In this document: positions 44,532-52,568 of the stretch, piece after piece | How the letters are laid out: each line of letters opens with the position of its first letter | How positions within the stretch are numbered: the first letter of the stretch is position 1 | NCBI GenBank assembly: GCA_963733935.1 | Contig: CAVTEQ010000006.1 | Location: 1-64,000 of the forward strand | Reading direction: 5' to 3' | DNA from: JAHFUA01 sp963733935 | Lineage (GTDB): Bacteria; Acidobacteriota; Terriglobia; Terriglobales; Acidobacteriaceae | DNA length: 64,000 nt | Program-made: the position numbers and the translations under genes | Notes under the pieces: model-generated | Database searches by the model: none | What the model was told of the DNA's origin: nothing | What the model saw: the letters and a program-made list of their open reading frames with translations, nothing else

Positions 44532-45050
44532 TTACATCGAGCCTTTCTGTGATACCAGTGTGGTGGAAGGTAGAATCACGCCATTTGCCTCAGCAATTTT
44601 CTGTACCCCGACCGTGATGGTCTTAATCTGGTGGGGGCTATTGTTGTCATCTGCAATCAACCATTCTCGTTTGTAGGCGGCGTTGGTGGATGATGGACTT
44701 GGGGTTCCGTCTCCCGCAATATAATCGACATAGTGGCTGGCAGGGGTGGCCGGATTAATACTGCCGCCTGCCGTCAGTCCTACGCCGCCGCTGGACGCAG
44801 TCGGGTATTGGGTTGGATCGCTGGCAGTGTCCGAAAAGGTTAGCGTCATCAGTTGTTCCATCTTGTCCTGCGCGTACTCGGTGGTGCGAGTTCCGTGATC
44901 CCCCTGGGTCGAACTAATCAGCATGGAAGAACCGAACAAGGCGCAAACGCCAACCGCGGCGACAGTCAGGATCACCGTCGCAAACATCATTTCGAGCAGC
45001 GTAAATCCTTGCTGGCGTTGACTCGCTATCTTCATATCCAAACCGTCCAT
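44532..45050 (-). CDS. pilV: PilV-like minor pilin
   Basis: The prepilin motif QQGFTLLEMMFATVILTVAA (cleavage after Gly, Glu at +5) is at residues 14-33. The domain then has CALFGSSMLISSTQ, YAQDKMEQLMTLTF and a Gly/Ser-rich loop. Two starts are possible (45050 or 45035); neither has a strong ribosome site, and 45035 gives a more usual leader. It is part of the pilin operon, between the FimT/GspH-type and PilW-type genes. Confidence 0.85.
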   Translation of the reverse strand: MDGLDMKIASQRQQGFTLLEMMFATVILTVAAVGVCALFGSSMLISSTQGDHGTRTTEYAQDKMEQLMTLTFSDTASDPTQYPTASSGGVGLTAGGSINPATPASHYVDYIAGDGTPSPSSTNAAYKREWLIADDNNSPHQIKTITVGVQKIAEANGVILPSTTLVSQKGSM

Positions 45051-45060
45051 TCCCCGGCGG

Positions 45061-45675
45061 CTAGTTAGTTGCCAGTTGCCAGGTAGAACCGTTGAGGCTG
45101 TAGACTGCCGGCCGGCCGCTCACATCCACCGTGACCGCCATGCATACATTGTCTGGACCCAGAAGATACAAGGCATAGTCGGAAACGAAGTTTCCCGCGG
45201 AGTTGTCGACGATGGGCAGACCGCGCGAATTGAAAATGACGGCGTATGAAATTGATTGAACTTCTGAACCTTCGTAGGGAGTCTCAGCCGATTGTCCTCC
45301 AGCGCCAGCCGCAACTCCCGAAGGTGTTCCGAACGATACCCCTTCCGAGAGCAGCACTGCTTGTGCGCTCTCGGTGGTCCAACCGGACGCGCCATACTGC
45401 TTCGTCTGAAGTGTGCACGTATTCGTCGCATTGCTGCACGCGAATTGGACCCGGGCAAAGTCTGCGGCAGCGCGCATACGCGCAAGATTTAACTGAGCAA
45501 GGATTTTATCGGCGTCGTTTCTGATGTTATAAGCGCGCGTCAGGCTAGTGTAGAAGGGAAGCGCAAATGCAGTTATCACCATAGTACAAGCCACAACCAC
45601 CAGCAGCTCTACCACGGAGAAGCCGCTGGTGTATCCCCGTCGCAGTTGGGGACGCATTTTATTGGTTGGCAACAT
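45061..45675 (-). CDS. FimT/GspH-type minor pseudopilin
   Basis: The prepilin motif is TSGFSVVELLVVVACTMVIT with Glu at +5, followed by SLTRAYNIRNDADKILAQLN and ARMRAAADFARVQFAC, matching the GspH/FimT family. The globular part has two pairs of cysteines, probably disulfide-bonded. It is the first gene of the minus-strand pilin operon; the 199 bp upstream (45676-45874) hold no gene and probably its promoter. Confidence 0.87.
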   Translation of the reverse strand: MLPTNKMRPQLRRGYTSGFSVVELLVVVACTMVITAFALPFYTSLTRAYNIRNDADKILAQLNLARMRAAADFARVQFACSNATNTCTLQTKQYGASGWTTESAQAVLLSEGVSFGTPSGVAAGAGGQSAETPYEGSEVQSISYAVIFNSRGLPIVDNSAGNFVSDYALYLLGPDNVCMAVTVDVSGRPAVYSLNGSTWQLATN

Positions 45676-45874
45676 ACCTTCAGCTAACCGCCCACATTGC
45701 CGCCTCAGATACGGTTACACTTTCCCTAAGAGATTGTAGTTTGCATCCCCAAGCGGGCCAATCACGAACTTGGGCAAGACATGACGAAAGTGCGAAAGCA
45801 ATCCATAGGAACCACATTCACGTAGCCAAAGGCGTAGCGAGATTACTAGGGTAATGTGGAAATCGCGCTGCGTC

Positions 45875-47101
45875 CTATCCCAAATTGAGATTGTGGTAAT
45901 CGACCGGCCGGGCGGAATGTAGTGCCCCTCCCTGCATGAACAAAACCAAGCCAGAAGTTGCGTCATGCGGGTCCAGAACTATCAACAGGCCGTCGCCGTC
46001 GGGCGTGCGAGTGCGTCCATCCACCCAGTTGGCTGAGGCGAATCGGTCTTTGCGAACCACACCCGCGACTTCTATATGCCTGTAATTAACATCGCAGGCT
46101 ATCGCGTTCCCAACCAGCATAACAAGACGGAACGACTGGTCGTCTCTGGTCAGCACATAAGCTACATCGTGCCCATTGGCCGTTCCCGAGAAATCCCCCA
46201 GCAAGTGGCCGGATGGAGTCTGGGCCTGCTGGCGCAGCCACTGCACCGCGAGGGGATCGAAGTCGTCAGCATCGGCCATGCGCCAACCTCCCAAGCTATG
46301 AATGCGGCTTGCGTCCTGCGGTGGCACGGTCTCGGTCTGCCTCCGGGCTGCAGTCGCCCGTGTGGGTGGAGCAACCCCGGGAGGAGAGCCCGTCGACAAG
46401 AGTGCAGCCAAAGCTACCACCGCTGCGATCGCACTGGCGCTGCGAACCAGCAGGTGTCGATTGCGCTTCCCCTTGTGGAACTCCCCCATTTTGCCGCCTG
46501 GGAATTCCTGCGCCCTGGCAACGAGCCTGGCCATAGCCCGGATCTGCTTCAGGCAGTGCGCACCCTGCGCAGAGTTGGGCAATGTCAGCTCGATGAGTTC
46601 CACCTGCCGCGCCATCATCGAAACATAATTACCGCTGGACCAGCACAACTGCTGCAAGTCCTTGATGGCGGTTTCGTCGTCGAGAAACCATTCGGCTACA
46701 TCGGGATCGTCAGCAAAGGCGCCGAAGCACGCATTCAGATAGGGATCTCTCATCCTGACCGGGCGCCACTCTACGTCCGTGGCTTCCCTCTTTGGCCGTA
46801 TGCTGAAACTGAGAGGCAGCGGCGGAGTCAACATTCTTACGATCAATGCGGGTCTGTAGTCGTCGTTAGAGATGCGGGCCTCGACGGAAAAGCTGCCGCT
46901 ATGGATTCCGCTGATCACCAGGTCGTTTTCGCTGCGGCTCACCTTGCCCTTCAACATCTCCGCAACATAGCGGACTTCAGCGCGAATGTCGCGATAACCA
47001 ACGAACAGCCGCCAGTCTGTGAGAACCGAGATCACAGGTATGGCAACAACGATCATCAGCAGGATGATTACGACGATTGTGAGTGTGAGTGTAAGGTCCA
47101 T
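45875..47101 (-). CDS. Membrane protein of unknown function (408 aa)
   Basis: An N-terminal helix (MDLTLTLTIVVIILLMIVVA) anchors a cytoplasmic or periplasmic part with SRSENDLVISGIHSGSFSVE, and a second helix near residue 220-240 (SAIAAVVALAALLSTG) precedes a C-terminal domain containing SLGGWRMADADDFDPLAVQW and ANWVDGRTRTPDGDGLLIVL. The C-terminal domain resembles anti-sigma-factor or zinc-ribbon-linked regions of unknown acidobacterial proteins, but I cannot name it. It is on the same strand as the pilins, 200 bp upstream, so co-regulation is possible. Confidence 0.6.
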   Translation of the reverse strand: MDLTLTLTIVVIILLMIVVAIPVISVLTDWRLFVGYRDIRAEVRYVAEMLKGKVSRSENDLVISGIHSGSFSVEARISNDDYRPALIVRMLTPPLPLSFSIRPKREATDVEWRPVRMRDPYLNACFGAFADDPDVAEWFLDDETAIKDLQQLCWSSGNYVSMMARQVELIELTLPNSAQGAHCLKQIRAMARLVARAQEFPGGKMGEFHKGKRNRHLLVRSASAIAAVVALAALLSTGSPPGVAPPTRATAARRQTETVPPQDASRIHSLGGWRMADADDFDPLAVQWLRQQAQTPSGHLLGDFSGTANGHDVAYVLTRDDQSFRLVMLVGNAIACDVNYRHIEVAGVVRKDRFASANWVDGRTRTPDGDGLLIVLDPHDATSGLVLFMQGGALHSARPVDYHNLNLG

Positions 47102-47479
47102 TGATGTTAGTCACTGTCCACGAACAAGTGGCGAATTCATCTCCTTCGGGCAGCAACAATCATGTAGTTGGCGCTGGTTACGAAGCGGCCCCACGCTACT
47201 GATGACATAGTGATTCCATCCGCTCAAACCACCATTGCAATGCTAGTTCCTGACCCTGTGTAGCCGAAAGTTACGGCGGTACTCACCAGATTATTCGTCT
47301 GCACATATAATTGGGCGTCAACCGGGTCCAGTTTGCCTAGGGAGCGCCAGATGCGAGCAGCTCAAGCAGCCTGCGAAAACCGGATGCCGCTACGCGCCGG
47401 AAACCGGGCGGCTTCGATGCAGGTACCGGGGGCTTGTGGCCGCGGGTGAGGACCGCGTCGCTTCTGGCAGATCCGGGAA
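47102..47479. other. Intergenic region
   Basis: Nothing supported was seen between the membrane protein gene and the HNH relic. Short frames on both strands lack starts and family features. Confidence 0.4.
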
Positions 47480-47680
47480 ATCACCTGGAAGAGCTTAAAG
47501 GCAACGTCGTGAATCGCTCGGTGGCATGCGTGGCAAAGGTGATGAGGTTGTCCTCCGCGTCCTCCCCCTGCCGGCTCCTGAACTGACGGTGGTGGACCTC
47601 CAGATTCGTTCCTGCTCCGCATTCCTGACTCGCCACCTGTCCCGCTGCAGCACGCGTATGCGCATCAGCGAATATGCACT
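47480..47680 (-). pseudogene. HNH endonuclease relic
   Basis: Two minus-strand frames give ECGAGTNLEVHHRQFRSRQG and then EDAEDNLITF, and CHACHRAIHD. Together they make the zinc-ribbon and HNH motif (C..C, VHH, N, CxxCH) of short HNH nucleases. At least one frameshift lies between the histidine and the second zinc motif. A related, better preserved gene is at 48581-48832. Confidence 0.65.
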
Positions 47681-47861
47681 GTCATTTCGTACATTCCGAT
47701 CATCTCTGCCAGTTCCGCCTCGTTGTGCGCCAGCGAATCAGCCCGCTATTGCGGAGGGCAGGGTGTCCAGTACGAGATGGAAGGCTGTTTAGGAAACGAC
47801 CGTGGGTCCTTTGCCGTTCTCTAGGCTTCCTCACCGCTGCTCACTCGGCTGGGATCTTTGA

Positions 47862-47874
47862 TGTATACTATACA
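47862..47874. promoter_or_regulatory. Palindromic operator candidate upstream of vapBC
   Basis: TGTATACTATACA is a perfect 13-bp inverted repeat ending one base before the vapB ATG at 47876. It covers the ribosome-binding region. VapB-type antitoxins bind such palindromes to repress their own operon. Confidence 0.6.
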
Positions 47875-47875
47875 C

Positions 47876-48118
47876 ATGAAACGTACGAATCTTGTGTTGG
47901 ACCCAGAGCTGCTTGATCGAGCTACCCGCCTGCTAGGGGTGAAGACTTACTCCGCCGCGGTCAACCTCGCCTTAGCGGAGGTCCTCCGCCTTCGCAAAAT
48001 TCAGAGTCTCCCTCAGTTCTTTGGCCACGGGCTTTGGCAGGGAGACTTACAGGAAATGCGCGAGGACAGGGTCCAAGGGCGTCGCCACGGCGAAAGCCGC
48101 CCGCGAGGCCGACGATGA
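47876..48118 (+). CDS. vapB: VapB-type antitoxin
   Basis: The start MKRTNLVLDPELLDRATRLL at 47876 is followed by GVKTYSAAVNLALAEVLRLR, an RHH-type strand and helices, and a C-terminal toxin-binding segment ending HGESRPRGRR. It overlaps vapC by the ATGA at 48115-48118, which implies coupled translation. It should bind the palindrome at 47862-47874 and block the VapC active site. It is not closely similar to the first vapB in the window. Confidence 0.85.
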   Translation: MKRTNLVLDPELLDRATRLLGVKTYSAAVNLALAEVLRLRKIQSLPQFFGHGLWQGDLQEMREDRVQGRRHGESRPRGRR

Positions 48119-48504
48119 TGCTGGTCGACACCTCAGTCTGGATCGAGTTGCTGAATGGGCGGCAGGGCTCAAGGGTTCCGGAACGGGAGTTGTTGAATTT
48201 CGTCACCTGCGGACCCGTCGTACAAGAGGTCCTGCAGGGCCTGCGCAACAATCCTGCGAGCGACGACTTTCGCGAGGCTTTCCTGGCGCTGCCGCTATTG
48301 AGTGATCCGCTGCCAGGCACGTCATTTCTATCGGCAGCCGAGATTTACCGCTTGGGGCGAGCGAAGGGCTACACGATTCGCTCCTCGACCGATTGCCTCA
48401 TTGCCGCCATCGCGATTGACAACCGCATGCCGGTCTGGCACAAAGATCGGGACTTTGAGGCAATCGCGCGATATACGAGCCTCCGTACCACACGCCTGAG
48501 GTAA
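48115..48504 (+). CDS. vapC: VapC-type PIN-domain RNase toxin
   Basis: The protein MMLVDTSVWIELLNGRQGSR has the four PIN acidic residues: Asp in LVDTS, Glu in VVQEVLQG, Asp in STDCLIAAIA and Asp in HKDRDFEAIA. Its length (130 aa) is normal. By family it cuts tRNA or rRNA when released from VapB. It is preceded by an overlapping antitoxin gene and should be functional, unlike the cut copy at 6691. Confidence 0.9.
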   Translation: MMLVDTSVWIELLNGRQGSRVPERELLNFVTCGPVVQEVLQGLRNNPASDDFREAFLALPLLSDPLPGTSFLSAAEIYRLGRAKGYTIRSSTDCLIAAIAIDNRMPVWHKDRDFEAIARYTSLRTTRLR

Positions 48505-48580
48505 ATGAGTGGCATCACTCTCTCGGGCACGGCCGTTACTGGGAACCATGTCTCCTTTAGCAGCCTTTCCAGAATGTTTC

Positions 48581-48832
48581 TTAGCCAGACGTTCTGCCGC
48601 GCAGGGTACGCCTCTCCCGATAGGTGTGAATTGCTCTGGGGCACTCGGAGCACAGAGTGATGAGATTGCCGTCCGAATCATCGCCCAACTGGCTCCTCCG
48701 CTGGTTGTGGTGGACATCGAGCCCACTCAGCGAGCCGCAAGCTTGGCAGCGCTTGAGGATTTCCTGGTGCAGCCTGCGGTAGGCATCGGCACCCAGCCGC
48801 ATCCCGCGGCGTTTGGCTGGGAACGGCTTCAC
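48581..48832 (-). CDS. Small HNH endonuclease (83 aa), altered motif
   Basis: The protein has CQACGSLSGLDVHHNQRRSQ, then DSDGNLITLCSEC and PRAIHTYRERR. This is the zinc-ribbon HNH plan (C..C, HH, N, C..C), but the residue after the second Cys pair is Pro where the family has the metal-ligand His. Cleavage activity is therefore doubtful. It overlaps the upstream gene by ATGA, which suggests one transcript. It is similar to the relic at 47480-47680. Confidence 0.7.
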   Translation of the reverse strand: MKPFPAKRRGMRLGADAYRRLHQEILKRCQACGSLSGLDVHHNQRRSQLGDDSDGNLITLCSECPRAIHTYRERRTLRGRTSG

Positions 48833-49209
48833 GCGGCCTCCGCTACCTGCTGTAAGAATTCCTGCTTCTGCGCGGCTGGAAGAAAGCGGAAGAGCCGAAG
48901 CATGGAAAATAGCAGGATCTTGAGGTCGCCGTTCTCGACGTTGGCCCCGGCCAGAAAATCAGCGCAGATCATCTCCAGGCAGTAGCCACGCGACTTGTCC
49001 GATCCGAGCATGAGAGCAGCCGTATCGATCGCCTGTTCGATCACGGGCGCCTGACTCTTATAGACCTTGAAATAGATCAGCTCGCTCGGTTCTGGTTCCT
49101 GCGACGATCTGCTCAGGTCCACTCCTCCCTTAATGTCTGCTTGTCGCCATGCATTGGCGCGGTAGTAACGTGCATCGCCCAAGAACAATCGCGACGCAGG
49201 AAGTGACAA
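48829..49209 (-). CDS. Hypothetical protein with conserved DKSRGYCLEMICADF segment (126 aa)
   Basis: The protein has IYFKVYKSQAPVIEQAIDTA and then ALMLGSDKSRGYCLEMICAD and LKILLFSMLRLFRFLPAAQ. It is mostly helical. The start is uncertain (TTG at 49209; no clear ribosome site). It overlaps the HNH gene. A partial copy at 41572-41716 shows it belongs to a mobile or often-copied cassette, probably with the HNH gene. The function is unknown; a link to nuclease activity is inferred only from position. Confidence 0.6.
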   Translation of the reverse strand: MSLPASRLFLGDARYYRANAWRQADIKGGVDLSRSSQEPEPSELIYFKVYKSQAPVIEQAIDTAALMLGSDKSRGYCLEMICADFLAGANVENGDLKILLFSMLRLFRFLPAAQKQEFLQQVAEAA

Positions 49210-49345
49210 GGAAACGATAAACTGTGAAGTTGATATCTCCTCAGTTCACACGGCGCCAATTCCTGCGCCTCTTCAGTGTGCGGCAGCGGCGGGAATCGCC
49301 ACCTGTGCCGTCGATGCGACTTGGTTTGAGGCGCGTCGCCCTATC

Positions 49346-50101
49346 GTGGCTCGGCTGGAACTCACAGTTTCGCGCTTGCCCAGGCAGCTCGATGGACTGA
49401 CCATCGCCCAGCTGAGCGATTTACACTTTGATTCACACAGCAGCGCAGATCTGATCCGCTCGGCGGTCGCGATCACCAACGGACTGGCTCCCGATCTGAT
49501 CGCCCTGACCGGAGATTACGTCACCGTGTCCCCATTCAGCAGCAGGTTCCATGCCAGCGAGAACAGCAAGCCCTGCGCGGCGTTGCTCGGGGAGTTGCGG
49601 GCGCCCCTAGGTGTCTTCGGTGTTCTTGGCAATCACGATGAGAGCGCCGATGCGCGCGTCGTCACGCGCTCACTGGAAGCGCACGGTGTGACCGTTCTAC
49701 GCAACTTCAATCTCCGGATTGAGACACGAGGAGAGCGCCTGTGGATCGCTGGCGTGGACGACGTGCTGGCCGGAAATGCCAAATTGGGTCAGGCTCTGCA
49801 AGGAATACCCGCCGATGGTGCCACCGTGCTCTTGGCCCATGAACCGGACTTCGCTGACTCAGTGGCTGGCCAGGCAGTGGACCTGCAGCTTTCAGGACAC
49901 TCGCATGGTGGACAGGTTCGATTTCCGTTGCTTGGTGCCGTTTACCTGCCGCCTATGGCACGCAAGTATCCGTATGGACTGAATCAGATAGGTCGGCTTA
50001 AGTTGTACACGAACTGCGGGCTGCGGACCATCTTATTGCCGGTGCGCTTTGGCTGCCCACCGGAGATCACTTTACTGACACTCCCTTCCGAACTTGCATG
50101 A
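49346..50101 (+). CDS. Calcineurin-like metallophosphoesterase, export signal frameshifted
   Basis: The reading frame from 49346 contains QLSDLHFDSHS, LTGDYVTV, GNHDESA, LLAHEPDFAD and LSGHSHGGQVR, which together make the two-metal site of the YaeI-type phosphoesterases. All metal ligands are present. About 120 bp upstream (start GTG 49224) another frame gives a twin-arginine signal (TRRQFLRLFSV), which joins ACAAAAGIAT-type coding after a one-base shift near 49278. So the gene probably began at 49224 and the exported form is lost, unless this is a sequencing error. A terminator follows. Confidence 0.85.
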   Translation: MARLELTVSRLPRQLDGLTIAQLSDLHFDSHSSADLIRSAVAITNGLAPDLIALTGDYVTVSPFSSRFHASENSKPCAALLGELRAPLGVFGVLGNHDESADARVVTRSLEAHGVTVLRNFNLRIETRGERLWIAGVDDVLAGNAKLGQALQGIPADGATVLLAHEPDFADSVAGQAVDLQLSGHSHGGQVRFPLLGAVYLPPMARKYPYGLNQIGRLKLYTNCGLRTILLPVRFGCPPEITLLTLPSELA

Positions 50102-50185
50102 TTCTTACACGCCCTGTGCATGACCGGTTTCGCGGTCACAATCGAAAACCTCAACTAGCATTGAGAGCAGGTCTGTCTGCTAGTA

Positions 50186-50224
50186 CCGGCGGTTTCCCAC
50201 CCCAGGGGCCGCCGGTTTTGTATT
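50186..50224 (+). terminator. Rho-independent terminator of the phosphoesterase gene
   Basis: A perfect 8-bp stem (ACCGGCGG and CCGCCGGT, 50186-50193 and 50210-50217) has a 16-nt loop with an inner CCCC/GGGG pair and is followed by TTTTGTATTT. It lies 85 bp after the stop. The region from 50225 to 50500 has no supported gene. Confidence 0.8.
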
Positions 50225-50505
50225 TGCCCACCTGGCCCCTCGCCTCCGCCGACTATGCGGTCGCTTTCACCGCGGCCGAGATGGCACGGTTGCAGTCCAT
50301 CTTGCAGTTTTGCTCGGGGCCTCTCACTCCCAGATGATTGCGGCGGGAGGAAAAACTGCGTATCGGACGTGGAGGAACTTCGGTCGCCCTCGGTAACATT
50401 CGATTTTGAGCCCCTTCGCCGCTGCCTTCGGCCCTTGCCCTGTCCGATGCCCCAGCAGACTCTCCTAGACCCCTCAGAACGCGTTTAACGGCCTTTTTAG
50501 TTGAC

Positions 50506-50534
50506 TTGACCAACTGTCAGTTAGTTGCTATGAT
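50506..50534 (+). promoter_or_regulatory. Promoter with internal operator for the XRE gene
   Basis: TTGACC (50506-50511), a 17-bp spacer and TATGAT (50529-50534) fit a sigma-70 promoter. The 11-bp palindrome AACTGTCAGTT (50512-50522) lies inside the spacer and could be the binding site of the XRE repressor. The start site would be about two bases before the ATG at 50543, so the mRNA would be nearly leaderless. Confidence 0.65.
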
Positions 50535-50542
50535 GCTGTATT

Positions 50543-50974
50543 ATGGGCTTGGGCATCAAGGCAGCTAGCAAGAGCCTGAAGACGGTGAGCGAGGTTTTGA
50601 AACACCGCCGCCAGGAACTCGGACTGCTTCAGCCGGATATTGCTAGAGCCATTGGCGTGAAGTCTGCGGACTTTATCAGCCTGGTCGAGAGTGGCCAGCG
50701 AAGCATGGACCTGAACCGTATACCCGCCCTGGCCCGGGTGCTCAAGCTCAATGCCAAGGACCTGGTCCTGCTGGCTATCCAAGAACAGTGGCCCGAAGCA
50801 GCCGCGGTTCTCAAGGCCGGCCGCACGAGTCCCGGGCTGAAGACTCTTTCCCAGGAGGCTGAGTTGGCTAGCAAGATCTCCAGATTGTCACTGGAGACCA
50901 GGCGGCTCATCTTCAGCCTCGTTGATCACCTGTTATCGCTGGAATCCCCCTCCAAGCGCTTTGGAGGAAAGTAA
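50543..50974 (+). CDS. XRE-family HTH regulator
   Basis: The protein has an N-terminal HTH: VSEVLKHRRQELGLLQPDIA and then ARAIGVKSADFISLVESGQR, with the recognition helix around KSADFISLVE. A C-terminal helical half (residues 85-143) probably dimerises. The gene directly precedes an integrase gene (the stop at 50974 overlaps its ATG), the arrangement of a phage or island repressor-integrase pair. The promoter and palindrome at 50506-50534 suggest autoregulation. Confidence 0.85.
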   Translation: MGLGIKAASKSLKTVSEVLKHRRQELGLLQPDIARAIGVKSADFISLVESGQRSMDLNRIPALARVLKLNAKDLVLLAIQEQWPEAAAVLKAGRTSPGLKTLSQEAELASKISRLSLETRRLIFSLVDHLLSLESPSKRFGGK

Positions 50975-51447
50975 TGTCCGTCTACAAGCGCCCTGGTACG
51001 AAGTACTACTGGACTAAATTCGAGCTCAACGGTAAACGCATTCATAAGAGCACCAAGACCACCAATCTAACCAAGGCGCTGCAGTGGGAGGCGGCGCTCA
51101 GGACGCAGATGCAGCGTGTTCTGGTAGGTCTTGAACGTGATCCCATGAAGAACACGACGCTCAGAGAATTCCGCCAGCGGTTTCTGGATGAGATCAGGAG
51201 CCTTCATACGGACCGACCCGATACCCAGGACTTCTACGAACGCCAGTATGACGAACTGCTGGCTTATGAAGGCTTCGAATGCCCACTCTCCGAGATCGAC
51301 GAGGAGAGCGTTGATACCTCCTCCCGCCGAGCAATGACTTCCGCAAGAAGGTCTTCAGGAAACGAACCGCGGTGCCGGTCCAGACGCTCAAGGAGTTCTT
51401 GGATCTCCATGACGACTATCAGAGTAACACCTGGAAGGAATCCCTGA
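50974..51447 (+). pseudogene. Tyrosine-recombinase-type integrase, N-terminal fragment
   Basis: The protein begins MSVYKRPGTKYYWTKFELNG, KRIHKSTKTTNLTKALQW, and continues as a SAM-like core-binding domain with TLREFRQRFLDEIRSLH. After about residue 115 the frame breaks, and the following plus-strand frames hold FRKKVFRKRTAVPVQTLKEF and LDLHDDYQSNTWKESL, which belong to another relic. The catalytic Arg-His-Arg-Tyr region is absent. It is the broken integrase of a lost mobile element. Confidence 0.75.
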
Positions 51448-51579
51448 ACTCCTGCTTCCGCTTACGGTTTACGAGGCGGCCAACGGAATGCGCAACAAGA
51501 TGGGTTCGCTGGACGAGCACTAAATCGCCTTTGCCAGTCTCATACGTGCGCTGTTAGGATACCCGTCCGAGGAGCCATC

Positions 51580-51903
51580 ATGGACACCAATAGGATTCTT
51601 GCAGAACTTCGTGCGGAGCGTGACCGTATCGACCAAGCCATTTCGGCACTGGAAGCCGTCAACTCAACTGGAACCCCGAGGGTAGGTCGTCCGCCAAGAG
51701 CGACACAGAAGGTACGCAGGCGTGGACGGATGAGCGCCGCTGCCCGGAGGAAACTGTCCCTGCTGCTGAAGCAGCGCTGGGCACAAGGCAAGATGAAGCC
51801 AGTCAGAGCGTCGAAGCCGGTGCGTAGGATGAGTCGTGCAGCACGGAAGAGGATTGCAGCGGCACAACGTGCCCGATGGGCAAAGGTTAAAGCCCAGCAG
51901 TGA
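51580..51903 (+). CDS. AT-hook-like DNA-binding protein (107 aa)
   Basis: The protein MDTNRILAELRAERDRIDQA has a GRPPRA AT-hook core and a second basic segment MSAAARRKLSLLLKQRWAQG, plus a C-terminal ARKRIAAAQRARWAKVKAQ. It is a paralogue of 11982-12221. The ribosome site GAGGAGCC precedes the ATG. The extra C-terminal helix repeats the basic pattern of the middle one, which suggests internal duplication. DNA-binding is likely, the target unknown. The 300 bp after it have no gene. Confidence 0.7.
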   Translation: MDTNRILAELRAERDRIDQAISALEAVNSTGTPRVGRPPRATQKVRRRGRMSAAARRKLSLLLKQRWAQGKMKPVRASKPVRRMSRAARKRIAAAQRARWAKVKAQQ

Positions 51904-52179
51904 ATTCGGCCTTTGGCCCTCATCATGACAACTCAGCACTACTGCCGTTCACGCAACGGGGATCACGCGTCTTTAGAGTTCGAATCCCAACGCTGCGTCA
52001 GCCAGTAAGCCATCCATCTGTGACCCGCTCCGAGGCGGGGACCTCTCGCCGCTAAGCCCGCCAGGCTAGCCTGCCTTGGAAGTTCCGAGCACCACAACGC
52101 CTTCATCGCGCTTTTGGTCGCTGGTTATGCTGGCCGTTGGCGTGACGATGGGTCTGGGCATCCGGTGAACCGGGAAAAC

Positions 52180-52510
52180 CGTTTACGTGGCGCAGCATCT
52201 TAAAACCAGGTGCCGTTCACAAGGACTGATTCATTCTAAGCCCCATGCTTGTAACAGAGGCTCAGGGATGAACTTGGAGTTCTTGTTCCGCCGTGCCCAC
52301 TCTCGCAGACGTGTGGAGTGCAAGTACTGGTCGGGCTGTAATTCGAGTTCCTTCACCGCCTCCTCAAACGAGGTTACCGTAGGAACTACCGCGCCGAACG
52401 CCACCGGCTTACCCCAATTTGGATTACCCTTTCTGCCCATACGTTATTTTTTCCTTTTGTGTGCGACTTCTCAAGAGAACTCGATCGGTTAAAGTTGTCC
52501 CGACCTGCCC
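52180..52510. repeat. Dispersed ~340-bp repeat, copy 2 (with small gene)
   Basis: This is the partner of 15440-15800, sharing the small gene and flanks in the same orientation. Differences are spread through the flanks as well as the gene. Confidence 0.75.
52231..52440 (-). CDS. Small duplicated protein MGRKGNPNWGKP family (69 aa)
   Basis: Nearly identical to the protein at 15504-15728 (MGRKGNPNWGKPVAFGAVVP, then QPDQYLHSTRLREWARRNKN) but with a shorter C-terminus. Substitutions between the copies are mostly conservative. The function is unknown. It lies between a broken integrase region and the radical SAM gene. Confidence 0.65.
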   Translation of the reverse strand: MGRKGNPNWGKPVAFGAVVPTVTSFEEAVKELELQPDQYLHSTRLREWARRNKNSKFIPEPLLQAWGLE

Positions 52511-52568
52511 GCTCTTGGGCGGCGACATCTGAGCAATACCGCTCACGACAAACCGGCAATGTAAATGC

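Noticed and set aside
46076..47104. Plus-strand open frame of 342 codons opposite the 408-aa membrane protein gene
   Set aside because: The minus-strand frame has membrane helices and normal protein character; the plus frame has neither.
51970..52010. GTTCGAATCC followed by a GC-rich stretch, resembling a tRNA T-loop
   Set aside because: The bases on both sides do not pair as a T-stem and no acceptor, D or anticodon arm can be built, so no tRNA or tRNA-derived att site is claimed.
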